A stretch of DNA of 64,000 nucleotides from Rhizobium etli CFN 42. GTDB lineage: Bacteria > Pseudomonadota > Alphaproteobacteria > Rhizobiales > Rhizobiaceae. Location of the stretch: NCBI RefSeq assembly GCF_000092045.1, contig NC_007761.1:2607001-2671000 (forward strand). The letters run 5' to 3'. Below are positions 17,744 to 25,774 of this stretch, piece by piece. The notes under the pieces were generated by a model. It searched no databases. It saw nothing but the letters and a program-made list of their open reading frames with translations, and was not told the DNA's origin. How positions within the stretch are numbered: position 1 is the stretch's first letter; each line of letters begins with the position of its first letter. Position numbers and translations under genes: made by a program.

Positions 17744-18323
17744 TCTTGCAGGACTGGCTCCTGTTTCGGCGGCGTCATAATGATGAAGTTCGACTTTTCG
17801 GTCAACGAGAAGGCCCTAGTTTCCAGTGAAGGACGTCCAGGAGTCAGCTACGAAATCGTGTTGACTCGGAGGTTCAGAGCGATTTTCTGCCGAAAAACTG
17901 AAGATTTCTTCGAACAAAGGGAGGCCCTGACGTCCGGAAAGAAGAAGCGCGCCCGTTCCATATCGCTCTTGTTCGACGGCATTGTCTTCGCCCGAAACGA
18001 AGGGTGCGCTCCCGTGTCTTGGAAAAGGCCAATGCTTCGGCTATCGTCGCCGCCTTCCTCGCAGCTATCGTGGCTTCACACGCTCGTAGGTGGTTAGAAG
18101 TGACAACGGCCGGCATCGCGGGCCGAAAGGCGGCGGAGACCCACCCCGAGGAGTTTGCCAATGCCGACGACGAAGCGCCGACTCTCGCGATCAACGCCCG
18201 CTTCGGATTAAACGGACTGAAGGCGGAGCATAACGGGCGCGAGCCGCATGGATCTAACGTCAGGCTTGGCCCAGGCGGAAGCTTGAACAAGGCGGGCAAT
18301 TCCCGGTTCCAAGTGTTTGCCGC
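17744..18323. other. 580-base stretch without a recognised gene
   Basis: Open frames exist on both strands (for instance from an ATG pair at 17780 and from 18004), but none has a recognisable domain, signal peptide or good ribosome site. Their composition shifts along the stretch. It may be debris of a rearrangement next to the L,D-transpeptidase fragment, and it must contain the promoter of the 17384 gene on the minus strand. Confidence 0.35.
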
Positions 18324-18875
18324 TCATTCCATCCTGAATCTGGCGTGGCAGGTCGTGCAGGTCTGGAGCATGAGGTGGAACGCATGTTCCGCCGGCATCG
18401 CCAAGAGTGCCTGCTCGGTGCTGACGTGAGTGCCGAGCGGCCCGCCGCCCATGGCCTCGCCCGGCCTCATCCGCATGCCGGCCGTAATCGGTCCCGGATT
18501 CTTCTCCGCGGCGGCGTCGAGCGCGACGGCGTAGTCGCGCAAGTCGTTGGCAATGCGGTCGAACCGCTCTCGTTCCTCGAGGATGTTCGGCTTGGCCTTC
18601 GACTGCGTGCTGACGGCCTCCGAGGCGAAATGTCCGGAGAGAACGGCGCCGGACTTGTCGCGGATGACATCGGCTGCCAGTCGGAACTCGGCGGCCTTGT
18701 AGCTCGTCGGATCTTTGAACATGCCGGCGATCGTCTTCGCTGCGGCTGCCATGGCCTTCATGTCCGCCTGCCGGACGGCGACGACGTCCTCCGCAGCCGT
18801 CGACGAGATGGCAGTCAGGACTGCTCCCGCGAAGGAGAGCAGTCCGAGTCTTTTCCAATGATTGACCTGCCTCAT
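18324..18875 (-). CDS. Cytochrome c' / c556-type periplasmic cytochrome
   Basis: A 183-residue protein with a signal peptide (LLSFAGAVLTAISSTAAED). The cytochrome c' four-helix bundle has the family N-terminal pattern VRQADMKAMAAAAKTIAGMF. The haem site is near the C terminus, CTTCHARFRME, so the CxxCH motif attaches one haem c. It is the last gene of a minus-strand group with Csp, DUF305 and a Cys-rich protein (20137 down to 18324). In the copper context it could take electrons from, or report on, periplasmic copper redox chemistry, but that is inference; such proteins also bind NO. Confidence 0.88.
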   Translation of the reverse strand: MRQVNHWKRLGLLSFAGAVLTAISSTAAEDVVAVRQADMKAMAAAAKTIAGMFKDPTSYKAAEFRLAADVIRDKSGAVLSGHFASEAVSTQSKAKPNILEERERFDRIANDLRDYAVALDAAAEKNPGPITAGMRMRPGEAMGGGPLGTHVSTEQALLAMPAEHAFHLMLQTCTTCHARFRME

Positions 18876-18967
18876 CGACCCGCCGCCGTCACTAATCGAA
18901 TTCCATTATGCGTGCAACGGATATCAGTTGCCATCTGGGCAGGAAGAGGGCGAATGCCCTCCTCCGG

Positions 18968-19300
18968 TCAGGCCGCCATCTTGCGGCAGCTCTCGGCACA
19001 GCGGCGGCAGGCGTCGACGCAGCTCTGCATGTCGCCGATCCGTTCGCAGTCGTCGGCGCACTGGGCGCAGATTTCGGCGCATTCCCGGCAGACATGCTTG
19101 TGGTGCTCCGAGCCGATCAGCATGAAATGCGCAGAGGTCCGGCAGATCTCCGCGCAGACCATCATCAGCTTGAAGTGCGGGGGCTTCGTGTGCTCCCCGC
19201 CGAGTTCCAGACAATGGCCCATCGCCATTGACAGACATTCGCTATAGCAGGCTAGGCAGTTCTCGATGCAGGCCTTCATTTCAGTCGACATGTGATGCAT
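18968..19300 (-). CDS. Csp-type four-helix copper storage protein
   Basis: A 110-residue cytosolic protein without a signal peptide. About fourteen Cys residues face the core of a four-helix bundle in CxxxC spacing: ACIENCLACYSEC, VCAEICRTSAHF, HVCRECAEICAQCADDC, SCVDACRRCAESC. This is the DUF326/Csp family, which stores many Cu(I) ions per subunit. It lies 11 bases downstream of the DUF305 gene and was probably transcribed with it. The absence of a leader suggests the cytosolic Csp3 type rather than the exported Csp1 type. Confidence 0.92.
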   Translation of the reverse strand: MHHMSTEMKACIENCLACYSECLSMAMGHCLELGGEHTKPPHFKLMMVCAEICRTSAHFMLIGSEHHKHVCRECAEICAQCADDCERIGDMQSCVDACRRCAESCRKMAA

Positions 19301-19311
19301 GGCTCAATCTC

Positions 19312-19746
19312 CTAATTGGCTTCCTTGTCGACCCACTTGGACATCTCCTCGATCTCCTTTTTCTGGGCTTCGATGACCTTCCGGGCCATCTGCTTGGCCT
19401 CGTCGTTGTCGCCGTACTTGAGCTCAGCCTCCGACATGCTGATCGCGCCTATGTGGTGGGCGATCATGCCGCAGACGAAGGAGACGTCGGCGTCCTTCTT
19501 CATCATTCCCTGCATCATGTTCATGCCCATGTTCTTCATGCCTTCCATCGATGCCTTCTGGTAGTCGGTCATTTCTCCCATCTGCATGCCCGCCGCCGAC
19601 ATGTCCGTCTTCGGCATGTCCATGCCATGGGACTTGCATTTCTCCGGATAGGCCATCGTCGACTGAGCAGACGCGCCGGACGGAAGGATTACGAAGGAGG
19701 CAGCGGCGGTCGCCATGGACAGGGCAACGTTGGTGAACGTCTTCAT
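19312..19746 (-). CDS. DUF305 (CopM-like) periplasmic protein
   Basis: A 144-residue protein with a signal peptide ending at GASAQ. A Met/His-rich region follows (KSHGMDMPKTDMSAAGMQMG, then MKNMGMNMMQGMM). The DUF305 ferritin-like signature is FVCGMIAHHIGAISMSEAEL with the AHHxGA motif. DUF305 proteins such as CopM bind Cu(I) in the periplasm. Placement between a Cys-rich secreted protein and the Csp store supports a copper-buffering role. Length and layout are typical. Confidence 0.9.
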   Translation of the reverse strand: MKTFTNVALSMATAAASFVILPSGASAQSTMAYPEKCKSHGMDMPKTDMSAAGMQMGEMTDYQKASMEGMKNMGMNMMQGMMKKDADVSFVCGMIAHHIGAISMSEAELKYGDNDEAKQMARKVIEAQKKEIEEMSKWVDKEAN

Positions 19747-19783
19747 GTTTCGATCTCCGAAATTTGGTTGAGGATGGTCTGTC

Positions 19784-20137
19784 TCAGCCTTGCGGAGATC
19801 GGGGCGGCGGATCGATCGCGCGGATCAGCAGCAGCGACCGATGCACGGATGGCATCCTTTCATGCGGCCCCGGCTCGAAGCGCGGAGCCGCGAGCCCGGC
19901 AGAGTCCGGAAGGATCGGACAGCAGTGCACTGGCGAGCAGCACGCACTCTGCTGCCCGCATGCGGGTTCGGCGGAGCGATGATGCTCCGCGGCGACAGCA
20001 CAGTGCTGGCTCTGAGGGGCGGCCGGCTCCGCGCTCATGCCGAATGGATTCGCCATCACCAGTAGCGCGACTGCGACGATCTGAGCGTAGCGAGATATTC
20101 TCCCAAGTATCATTCGGCTGGTTTTCCCTTCCGTCAT
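19784..20137 (-). CDS. Small secreted Cys-rich protein of the copper region
   Basis: A 117-residue protein with a hydrophobic leader (IVAVALLVMANPFGMSA). The Cys/His cluster runs QHCAVAAEHHRS, ACGQQSACCSPVHCC, giving two vicinal Cys pairs. The tail reads IDPPPRSPQG, similar to the tails at 11199 and 21328. It is first in the minus-strand group with DUF305, Csp and cytochrome c', and faces the cytochrome b561 gene across a short spacer with a perfect palindrome. A periplasmic Cu(I) ligand role is likely but unproven. Confidence 0.6.
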   Translation of the reverse strand: MTEGKTSRMILGRISRYAQIVAVALLVMANPFGMSAEPAAPQSQHCAVAAEHHRSAEPACGQQSACCSPVHCCPILPDSAGLAAPRFEPGPHERMPSVHRSLLLIRAIDPPPRSPQG

Positions 20138-20174
20138 AGAACCGAAGGGCAGCAGAAATGTTCCGAGGACCGGT

Positions 20175-20195
20175 GATCTGGGCGGTGCCCAGATC
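20175..20195. promoter_or_regulatory. Perfect 9-bp dyad between divergent copper units
   Basis: GATCTGGGC, spacer GGT, GCCCAGATC. It sits 38 bases from the start of the Cys-rich gene (minus) and 55 bases from the cytochrome b561 start (plus). This is a good position for a dimeric regulator operator, though a short RNA hairpin is also possible. No regulator gene lies in the copper region. Confidence 0.5.
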
Positions 20196-20249
20196 GAGAA
20201 AACGTTAACCGCCTTCGGCTAGTCTGCGTTTCTCACGTGGGAGGGATCG

Positions 20250-20768
20250 ATGAAAGGCGGCTATTCGCTCGCCCAGATAGGACTTCACTGGCTGGTCGCC
20301 CTCCTGGTGCCGCTGCAGTACCTGACGGGCGGCAGCATCGAGAGAACCCACAACGCCGTGCACATGGGCATGGGGCCGTCGTACTGGGACACCGTTCAGC
20401 ACCACCTTCACAACTACGCTGGAATGGCGATCGGTCTGCTGATGGGCATGCGTCTGGTTTTCCGTCTCGTGCAGCCGCCCCACGGAAGCGCACCCGGCAC
20501 GTGGACCGGGCGGGCCGCAACAGTGCTTCATCATGCGTTCTATGCTGCGATAATCGCGCAGGCCTGCATGGGATTCGTCGCCAGCTACTTCTGGTTCGGA
20601 ATTGCGCCGTATCATGTCGCGGGGTCGAGGATCATCCTGGCGATGGTCGCGCTGCACCTCGCCGCGGCGGCCTGGCACACGCTCATCGCCCGTGACGCGA
20701 CAGTCGATCGGATGGTCTTCCCGCGCGGGAAGCCGTCAGCCCACGAACTGCAAAGTGGCCAGCGTTAA
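20250..20768 (+). CDS. Cytochrome b561-family membrane protein
   Basis: A 172-residue inner-membrane protein with four helices. Haem-ligand histidines are seen in IGLHWLVALLVP, VQHHLHNYAGM, HHAFYAAIIAQA and VALHLAAAAWHTL, as in the bacterial b561 (YceJ/CybB) family. GTGGGAGGG precedes the ATG. It moves electrons between quinol and a periplasmic acceptor. Being placed in a copper region and divergent from a copper-binding group suggests a link to copper redox state, which is inferred. Its 3' end overlaps the convergent yqaA remnant by 33 bases. Confidence 0.88.
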   Translation: MKGGYSLAQIGLHWLVALLVPLQYLTGGSIERTHNAVHMGMGPSYWDTVQHHLHNYAGMAIGLLMGMRLVFRLVQPPHGSAPGTWTGRAATVLHHAFYAAIIAQACMGFVASYFWFGIAPYHVAGSRIILAMVALHLAAAAWHTLIARDATVDRMVFPRGKPSAHELQSGQR

Positions 20769-21178
20769 AACGACATAGCGGCCCGTCTTGGCGACGAACA
20801 CGATGATGGTGAACGGAAGCAGCGGCTCCCGGAGCACTCCGGCGACAACCGTGAGAGCGTCTCCAAAGACCGGCATCCAGGAAAGCAGCAGCGTCCACTT
20901 TCCGTATTTCCTGTACCAGCGGGACGAACGTTCCAGCGCCTCCTCCCGGCCGGAAACCATCGTCGATCCCGAAACCTTTCGAGGCCCCGGCCGAGGAACC
21001 AATTGACGATGCTTCCAAGCGTGTTTCCGACGCGGGCGACGGCGAGCAGAACCAGGACGGAGAATTTGCCTGTGAGAAGAAGGCCGACCAGCACGGGCTC
21101 CGACTGCATCGGCAGTATCGTCGCCGCCCCAAGGGCGGCAGTGAAAAGGCCTGTGTAGGATGCAAGATCGATCATCAT
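20736..21178 (-). pseudogene. Frameshifted YqaA/DedA-like membrane protein
   Basis: The first half (MIDLASYTGLFTAALGAATI, then GNTLGSIVNWFLGRGLERFR, RRWFP) and the second half (REEALERSSRWYRKYGKWTL, MPVFGDALTVVAGVLREPL) together match one YqaA-type protein of about 145 residues. They lie in different frames. The change is near 20945-20955, where one base appears to be lost in a GGCCGG-rich spot. Without that base the protein would be complete. YqaA/SNARE-associated proteins are small inner-membrane proteins of unclear function. The lesion could be real or a sequencing error. Confidence 0.8.
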
Positions 21179-21327
21179 CAAAAATGAACAGCCCGTATTG
21201 ACCTTGCCAGCGTTGGAAGCCCTAGCTGTGCACAACGTGATGTTCGCGCCACATAAAGGACTCGAACATCGACGAGACATAGCTCCCTAATTGAAATCGC
21301 GCTGCTTTGCATGTAGCTCGTTTGGGA

Positions 21328-21735
21328 ATGGACAGAATGTACCGAATCACAGTGAGCAGGCTGCTCTTGATGATGCGGCTGGTGATCATCGTATCACTGG
21401 CGGGGTACTCGCTGTCGAACGCCAACGCCGCGATGCATGGCTCCTTGTTTCCCGAGATCAAAATCGTGTCCACGGACGTGATGCCTTCCCATGAAGGTCA
21501 CGACATGGCGGCGGTTGCCGATCACGATCATTCGCATGGCGGCATGTCTCATAATGGCGATGGCGCGTCGAAGCTCGTCAAGCAGGAATGCTGCAAGGAC
21601 TTCTGCGGCGGCTTTGGCATCATCTGCGAGGGCCCCGACGTCGGCGGACCCGTCGTGACCTCGATCCGGCAGTTCGCCGACGACCGTACGACCCTCGGCG
21701 AACTGCCGGATCTCCACCGTCCCCCGAATATCTGA
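21328..21735 (+). CDS. Small secreted His/Cys-rich protein of the copper region
   Basis: About 135 residues. A hydrophobic leader (LLLMMRLVIIVSLAGYSLS) ends near NANAA. A His cluster follows (SHEGHDMAAVADHDHSHGG), then CC-x3-C-x6-C (ECCKDFCGGFGIIC), and the tail PDLHRPPNI. It resembles the 11199 protein in order of elements. It may start at 21328 or 21337 (both ATG). A dyad GATGTTCG/CGAACATC (21239-21246, 21263-21270) lies upstream. It probably belongs to the copper response; no family name is recognised. Confidence 0.6.
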   Translation: MDRMYRITVSRLLLMMRLVIIVSLAGYSLSNANAAMHGSLFPEIKIVSTDVMPSHEGHDMAAVADHDHSHGGMSHNGDGASKLVKQECCKDFCGGFGIICEGPDVGGPVVTSIRQFADDRTTLGELPDLHRPPNI

Positions 21736-21828
21736 TTAGAGACGCACCCGCTTGACCGGGTCCAGTCGGTCGCCTGCCTGCATCTTGGCGGGCGCCTCCG
21801 TAGGCTATCTCTTTTTCGGAAATTCATA

Positions 21829-22056
21829 ATGAAACCCTCGCTTTTCGTGGTGGGGCTGCCGCTTGTTGTTGGCGGCTGCGCATCCACGCTTCCTCCCGAC
21901 GTGGTGGCATCCTCCGCCGCGATCGAACAGCCTTCCGCCCGCCCGGTGGCATTCCGGTCGCCGATCTCGGGCTACGTCGCCAGGCAGCCCGTCGATCCCA
22001 AGCCGTGGCGCAGACAGAACGATCTGCAGTCTCCCGCGAAAGGAGACGGCTCATGA
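21829..22056 (+). CDS. Small lipoprotein preceding the outer-membrane efflux gene
   Basis: A 75-residue protein with lipobox VVGGCAS (Cys at residue 17). The mature part is short and polar, ending in PVDPKPWRRQNDLQSPAKGD. Its TGA overlaps the ATG of the TolC-like gene (ATGA), so translation is coupled. The PKPWRRQND segment resembles small lipoproteins next to copper efflux outer-membrane factors in other rhizobia (from memory). It may help assemble or anchor the channel. Confidence 0.7.
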   Translation: MKPSLFVVGLPLVVGGCASTLPPDVVASSAAIEQPSARPVAFRSPISGYVARQPVDPKPWRRQNDLQSPAKGDGS

Positions 22057-23519
22057 TCGGCCTTAAGAAATTGACAACGGTGCTGGCATTCCCGCTGGTA
22101 CTGAGCGGCTGCGTCACAGGCACCGAGTACTCCGGCAAAGAGGCGGGCTTTACCACCGTTTCCAACAAGACCGCCATTGCCACGGCGAAGCAGACCGTCT
22201 GGATCCAGAACCAGAGCCAGGCCAGGTCGGCGTCGGCGCAGGTCAAAAGCCTGCTTGTTCAAAAGAAGTCCCTCGATGTGGAGACGGCGGTCCAGATCGC
22301 CCTCCTTAACAACAAGGGCCTGCAGGCGGCCTACGCCGATCTCGGCGACAGCGCGGCGGATGCCTGGCAGTCGACGATGTTCATCAACCCGACCGTCTCC
22401 ATCGGCACGACGGGCATGGGCACCCCGGAACTGGAGGCGTTCAAGACCATCGAGGGGATGATCACCACCAACATCCTGGCGCTCGCGACCAAAAACAGGG
22501 ACATCGCGATCGCCGACACCCGCTTTAGCCAGGCGCAGTTGACTGCGGCGGTGAGAACGCTGCAGGTCGCCGCCGATACGCGGCGTGCCTGGATCGGCGC
22601 GGTGGCGGCCTGGGAGAGCGTCGGGCAGCTCCAGCGTGCCCAGGCGGCGGCGGATGCAGCCTCGGAACTCGCTGAAAAGCTGGGCGAGACAGGCGCGATG
22701 ACCAAGGGCGCCCAGGCCCGCGAGCATGTGTTCGTCGCCGAACTCGCCGGAGAGACGGCGAAGGCCCGCCTGGCTGCGCGGCTCGCCAAGGAGGAGCTGA
22801 CGCGGCTCATGGGTCTATGGGGCTCCGACCTTGATTACCAGGTTCCAAACAGCCTGCCGTCCCTACCGAAATCCGTGGTCAAACGGGACACTATCGAGGC
22901 CGAGGCTCTGAGGAACCGGATCGACCTCCAGGTCGCGAAGCTCGAACTCGAAGCCACCGCCAGGTCCTACGGACTGACGGAAGCGACACGCTATGTCACC
23001 GATCTCGAGATCCTGACCGGCTTTGAAACGGAACGGGAAATCGAGGACGACGAAAAGAAGACAAGGACAACCGCCCAGGTCGAGCTGGAGTTTGTCATCC
23101 CGATCTTCGATACCGGAAAGGCCCGGATGCGCAAGGCCGAGGTGGCGTACATGCGCGCCGCGAACCAGCTTGCGGAGAAGGCGGTCAACGTCCGCTCGGA
23201 GGCGCGCTCCGCCTACGAGGCATATCGCTCGAACTACGACATCGCCCGGCATTACCGCAATAATGTCGTGCCGCTGCGCACCAAGGTCGAGGAGCAATCC
23301 CTGCTGACCTACAACGGCATGATCACCAACACCTTCGAGCTGCTGACCGACACGCGCGACAAGATCAACTCCATCCTGCTCTCCGTCAACGCGAAGCGCG
23401 ACTTCTGGCTCGCCGAAGCCAATCTTGCGCCCGCGATCTATGGCGGCGGAGCGTCGAACGCGTCAGCAGAAACAGAAGTCGCCGCTGCTTTCGAAAGCAG
23501 CGGTAGCGGCGGCCATTGA
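22053..23519 (+). CDS. TolC/CusC-type outer-membrane efflux protein
   Basis: A 488-residue protein with a lipoprotein leader (LKKLTTVLAFPLVLSGC, lipobox LSGC). Two outer-membrane-efflux repeats follow, rich in heptads: LDVETAVQIALLNNKGLQAA in the first and VELEFVIPIFDTGKARM in the second. AGGAG precedes the ATG at 22053. It would be the outer-membrane channel for the CusBA pump encoded at 12118-16715, although it lies in a different operon with the copper oxidase. The ending AFESSGSGGH is low-complexity. Confidence 0.9.
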   Translation: MIGLKKLTTVLAFPLVLSGCVTGTEYSGKEAGFTTVSNKTAIATAKQTVWIQNQSQARSASAQVKSLLVQKKSLDVETAVQIALLNNKGLQAAYADLGDSAADAWQSTMFINPTVSIGTTGMGTPELEAFKTIEGMITTNILALATKNRDIAIADTRFSQAQLTAAVRTLQVAADTRRAWIGAVAAWESVGQLQRAQAAADAASELAEKLGETGAMTKGAQAREHVFVAELAGETAKARLAARLAKEELTRLMGLWGSDLDYQVPNSLPSLPKSVVKRDTIEAEALRNRIDLQVAKLELEATARSYGLTEATRYVTDLEILTGFETEREIEDDEKKTRTTAQVELEFVIPIFDTGKARMRKAEVAYMRAANQLAEKAVNVRSEARSAYEAYRSNYDIARHYRNNVVPLRTKVEEQSLLTYNGMITNTFELLTDTRDKINSILLSVNAKRDFWLAEANLAPAIYGGGASNASAETEVAAAFESSGSGGH

Positions 23520-23533
23520 GAAAGGACCTCACC

Positions 23534-24880
23534 ATGTTCAACAGACGACAACTGTTCGGAGCAAGCGCGGCCCTGCTGGCGGCGGGCGCCTGGACGAAGA
23601 CCTCGGCCATGGCCCTCCCCGACGCGCCGACAATGGACTCGGCAGACATGCAGCCGCCGCTCCACCCGACCTCGGGACCGGACTACCAGCCGGTCGTCAC
23701 CCTTAACGGCTGGACCCTGCCCCACCGGATGAACAATGGCGTCAAGGAGTTCCACCTCGTCGCCGAGCCGGTCGAACGCGAGATGGCCGACGGGATGACA
23801 GCCTATCTCTGGGGATACAATGGGCAGTCTCCAGGTCCGACGATCGAGGCGGTCGAAGGCGACCGGGTGCGCATCTTCGTCACCAACAAGCTGCCGGAAC
23901 ACACGACCATCCACTGGCACGGCATGATCCTGCCATCGGGCATGGATGGTGTCGGCGGACTGACGCAGCCTCATATCCCAGTCGGCAAGACCTATGTCTA
24001 CGAGTTCGACCTCGTGAAGTCCGGCACCTTCATGTATCACCCGCATTCCGACGAGATGGTGCAGATGGCCATGGGCATGATGGGCTTCTTCGTCGTCCAT
24101 CCCAAGGATCCGAAGTTCATGCGGGTCGACCGCGACTTCGTCTTCCTGCTCAACGCCTATGACATCGATCCCGGCTCCTATGTGCCGCGCATCATGGAGA
24201 TGACCGACTTCAACATGTGGTGCTGGAACAGCCGCGTGTTTCCGGACATCAGCCCGCTGGTCGTGTCGAAGAACGACAGGGTGCGCGTGCGCGTCGGCAA
24301 TCTGACGATGACCAACCACCCCGTCCACATGCATGGGTACGACTTCGAGGTGACATGCACGGACGGCGGCTGGGTGCGGCCGGAAGCGCGATGGCCGGAG
24401 GTCAGCATCGACATCCCGGTCGGGGCGATGCGGGCCTACGAGTTCGACGCGAAGTATCCTGGCGATTGGGCGATCCACTGCCACAAGTCGCATCACACTA
24501 TGAACGCGATGGGTCACGACATTCCGACCTTCATTGGAGCTGACAAGTCGAAGGTGGCTGAGAAAATCCGGAAGCTGCAACCGGAATACATGCCCATGGG
24601 CACCAAGGGCATGGCCGACATGGGCGAAATGGAAATGCCCATTCCCGACAACACCGTCCCAATGATGACCGGGTGGGGCAAGTACGGCCCCATCGAAATG
24701 GGCGGCATGTTCTCGGTCGTGAAGGTCCGCGAGGGCATCTCGGCGGACGACTACTCCGATCCGGGCTGGTACGAAAACCCGCCCGGAACGCAGGCCTGGG
24801 AGTGGACCGGCGAACTGCCCGACGCGACCAAGGCCAAAGACGCAAAGACGCAGATCACCCCGCAGCCGGTCAAAGGATGA
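23534..24880 (+). CDS. Multicopper oxidase, copper resistance type
   Basis: A 448-residue periplasmic oxidase. The leader MFNRRQLFGASAALLAAGAW has a twin-arginine motif, so folded export by Tat is likely. Copper ligands appear in the four canonical blocks: HWHGM, HPHSDEM, HPVHMHG and HCHKSHHTMNAMG, giving type 1 and trinuclear sites. Met-rich loops (MVQMAMGMMGFF, MADMGEMEMP) point to Cu(I) oxidation. It oxidises toxic Cu(I) to Cu(II). The ATG at 23534, after AAAGGAC, is preferred to the ATG at 23516, which would bury the Tat motif further in. Confidence 0.93.
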   Translation: MFNRRQLFGASAALLAAGAWTKTSAMALPDAPTMDSADMQPPLHPTSGPDYQPVVTLNGWTLPHRMNNGVKEFHLVAEPVEREMADGMTAYLWGYNGQSPGPTIEAVEGDRVRIFVTNKLPEHTTIHWHGMILPSGMDGVGGLTQPHIPVGKTYVYEFDLVKSGTFMYHPHSDEMVQMAMGMMGFFVVHPKDPKFMRVDRDFVFLLNAYDIDPGSYVPRIMEMTDFNMWCWNSRVFPDISPLVVSKNDRVRVRVGNLTMTNHPVHMHGYDFEVTCTDGGWVRPEARWPEVSIDIPVGAMRAYEFDAKYPGDWAIHCHKSHHTMNAMGHDIPTFIGADKSKVAEKIRKLQPEYMPMGTKGMADMGEMEMPIPDNTVPMMTGWGKYGPIEMGGMFSVVKVREGISADDYSDPGWYENPPGTQAWEWTGELPDATKAKDAKTQITPQPVKG

Positions 24881-24914
24881 CGGCTCGACACCTCCCAACC
24901 GCAAAGGAACTGAA

Positions 24915-25394
24915 ATGAAGAAACTCGTAATCGCAGCCGTGCTCGCGGCGCTAGCAACCCCGGCGCTCGCTTCCGGCAATCACCCCGGCGGCCATGGCGA
25001 GAAGATGGCCATCGGAGAGCCAGGCGACAAGGCGAAGGCCACGCAGACTATCCGCGTCACGATGAAGGAGACCGACGACGGCAAGATGCTGTTCACTCCT
25101 GCCGTCTTCAACGTCCGCAAGGGGCAGACGGTCAAGATCGCCATCAAGAATGCCGGAACGGTCGACCACGAGTTCGTGCTCGATCAGGAAGACAAGATCC
25201 TGGAGCACAAGAAGGTCATGGAGAAGTTCCCGGAAATGGAACACGCCGATCCCAATTCCATCCGCCTCCCGGCCGGTCAATCCGGCGAGATCGTCTGGAA
25301 GTTCACCACCGACGGCGCGTTCAAGTTCGCCTGCCTGATTCCCGGCCACTACGAAGCAGGCATGCACGGCGACGTCACCGTCGCTGGAAAGTAA
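24915..25394 (+). CDS. Periplasmic cupredoxin
   Basis: A 159-residue protein with a signal peptide (KKLVIAAVLAALATPALASG). The type 1 copper fold is seen from about residue 45. FNVRKGQTVKIAIKNAGTVD is followed by HEF with the first His ligand, and the C-terminal loop FACLIPGHYEAGM supplies Cys, His and Met. It resembles plastocyanin-like proteins of the CopI type. It lies 34 bases after the oxidase and probably takes electrons or copper from it. Operon with CusF follows. Confidence 0.9.
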   Translation: MKKLVIAAVLAALATPALASGNHPGGHGEKMAIGEPGDKAKATQTIRVTMKETDDGKMLFTPAVFNVRKGQTVKIAIKNAGTVDHEFVLDQEDKILEHKKVMEKFPEMEHADPNSIRLPAGQSGEIVWKFTTDGAFKFACLIPGHYEAGMHGDVTVAGK

Positions 25395-25416
25395 TCGAAA
25401 CCAAGGAGACAAAGAG

Positions 25417-25701
25417 ATGAAGATCGCTATGAAACTCGGCCTTGCCGTTCTGCTTTCGGCCAGCGCGGCCTTCGGCGCGTTCGCCCAGGAATTCACCAAG
25501 GGTGCGGTCACCAAGGTCGACGCCAAGGCGAAGAAGGTCACCATCAAGCATGAAGACCTGAAGAACCTCGACATGCCCGCGATGACGATGGTCTTCCGTG
25601 TGGACGACTCGGCTCTTCTCGAAAAGCTGAAGGAAGGATCGAACGTCGAGTTCGTTGCCGAACGCGTGAATGGCAAGCTGACTGTCACCCAGGTGAAATA
25701 A
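25417..25701 (+). CDS. CusF-type periplasmic copper chaperone
   Basis: A 94-residue protein with a signal peptide ending at GAFAQ. The small OB fold has the CusF ligand set: VTIKHEDLKNLDMPAMTMVF contains His, two Met and an aromatic position. It binds Cu(I)/Ag(I) and hands it to the Cus pump. AAGGAGA precedes the ATG, 22 bases after the cupredoxin. It ends the operon that begins at 21829. The usual Trp cap of CusF is replaced here by a Phe-containing segment, as in some homologues. Confidence 0.9.
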   Translation: MKIAMKLGLAVLLSASAAFGAFAQEFTKGAVTKVDAKAKKVTIKHEDLKNLDMPAMTMVFRVDDSALLEKLKEGSNVEFVAERVNGKLTVTQVK

Positions 25702-25708
25702 TCCTGGT

Positions 25709-25740
25709 GGGTGGCCGGGCTCCAGGGGTCCGGCCTACCC
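25709..25740 (+). terminator. Strong hairpin after cusF
   Basis: GGGTGGCCGG pairs with CCGGCCTACCC (one bulged base), 8 bases after the CusF stop. It has no following T tract, so it may only stabilise the 3' end or act with Rho. Confidence 0.45.
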
Positions 25741-25774
25741 GCTCCTGACCAATCCGAAGCCTCAAATCAGTTCA

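Noticed and set aside
17780..18097. ORF starting MMKFDFSVNEKALVS
   Set aside because: No recognised domain, composition changes along its length, and no clear ribosome site; left as part of an unassigned stretch.
18208..18858. 216-codon frame overlapping the cytochrome c' gene on the same strand
   Set aside because: Out-of-frame shadow; the cytochrome frame has signal peptide and CxxCH.
23438..24979. 513-codon frame opposite the multicopper oxidase
   Set aside because: Shadow; His-rich because the reverse complement of ATG/GTG-rich codons encodes His.
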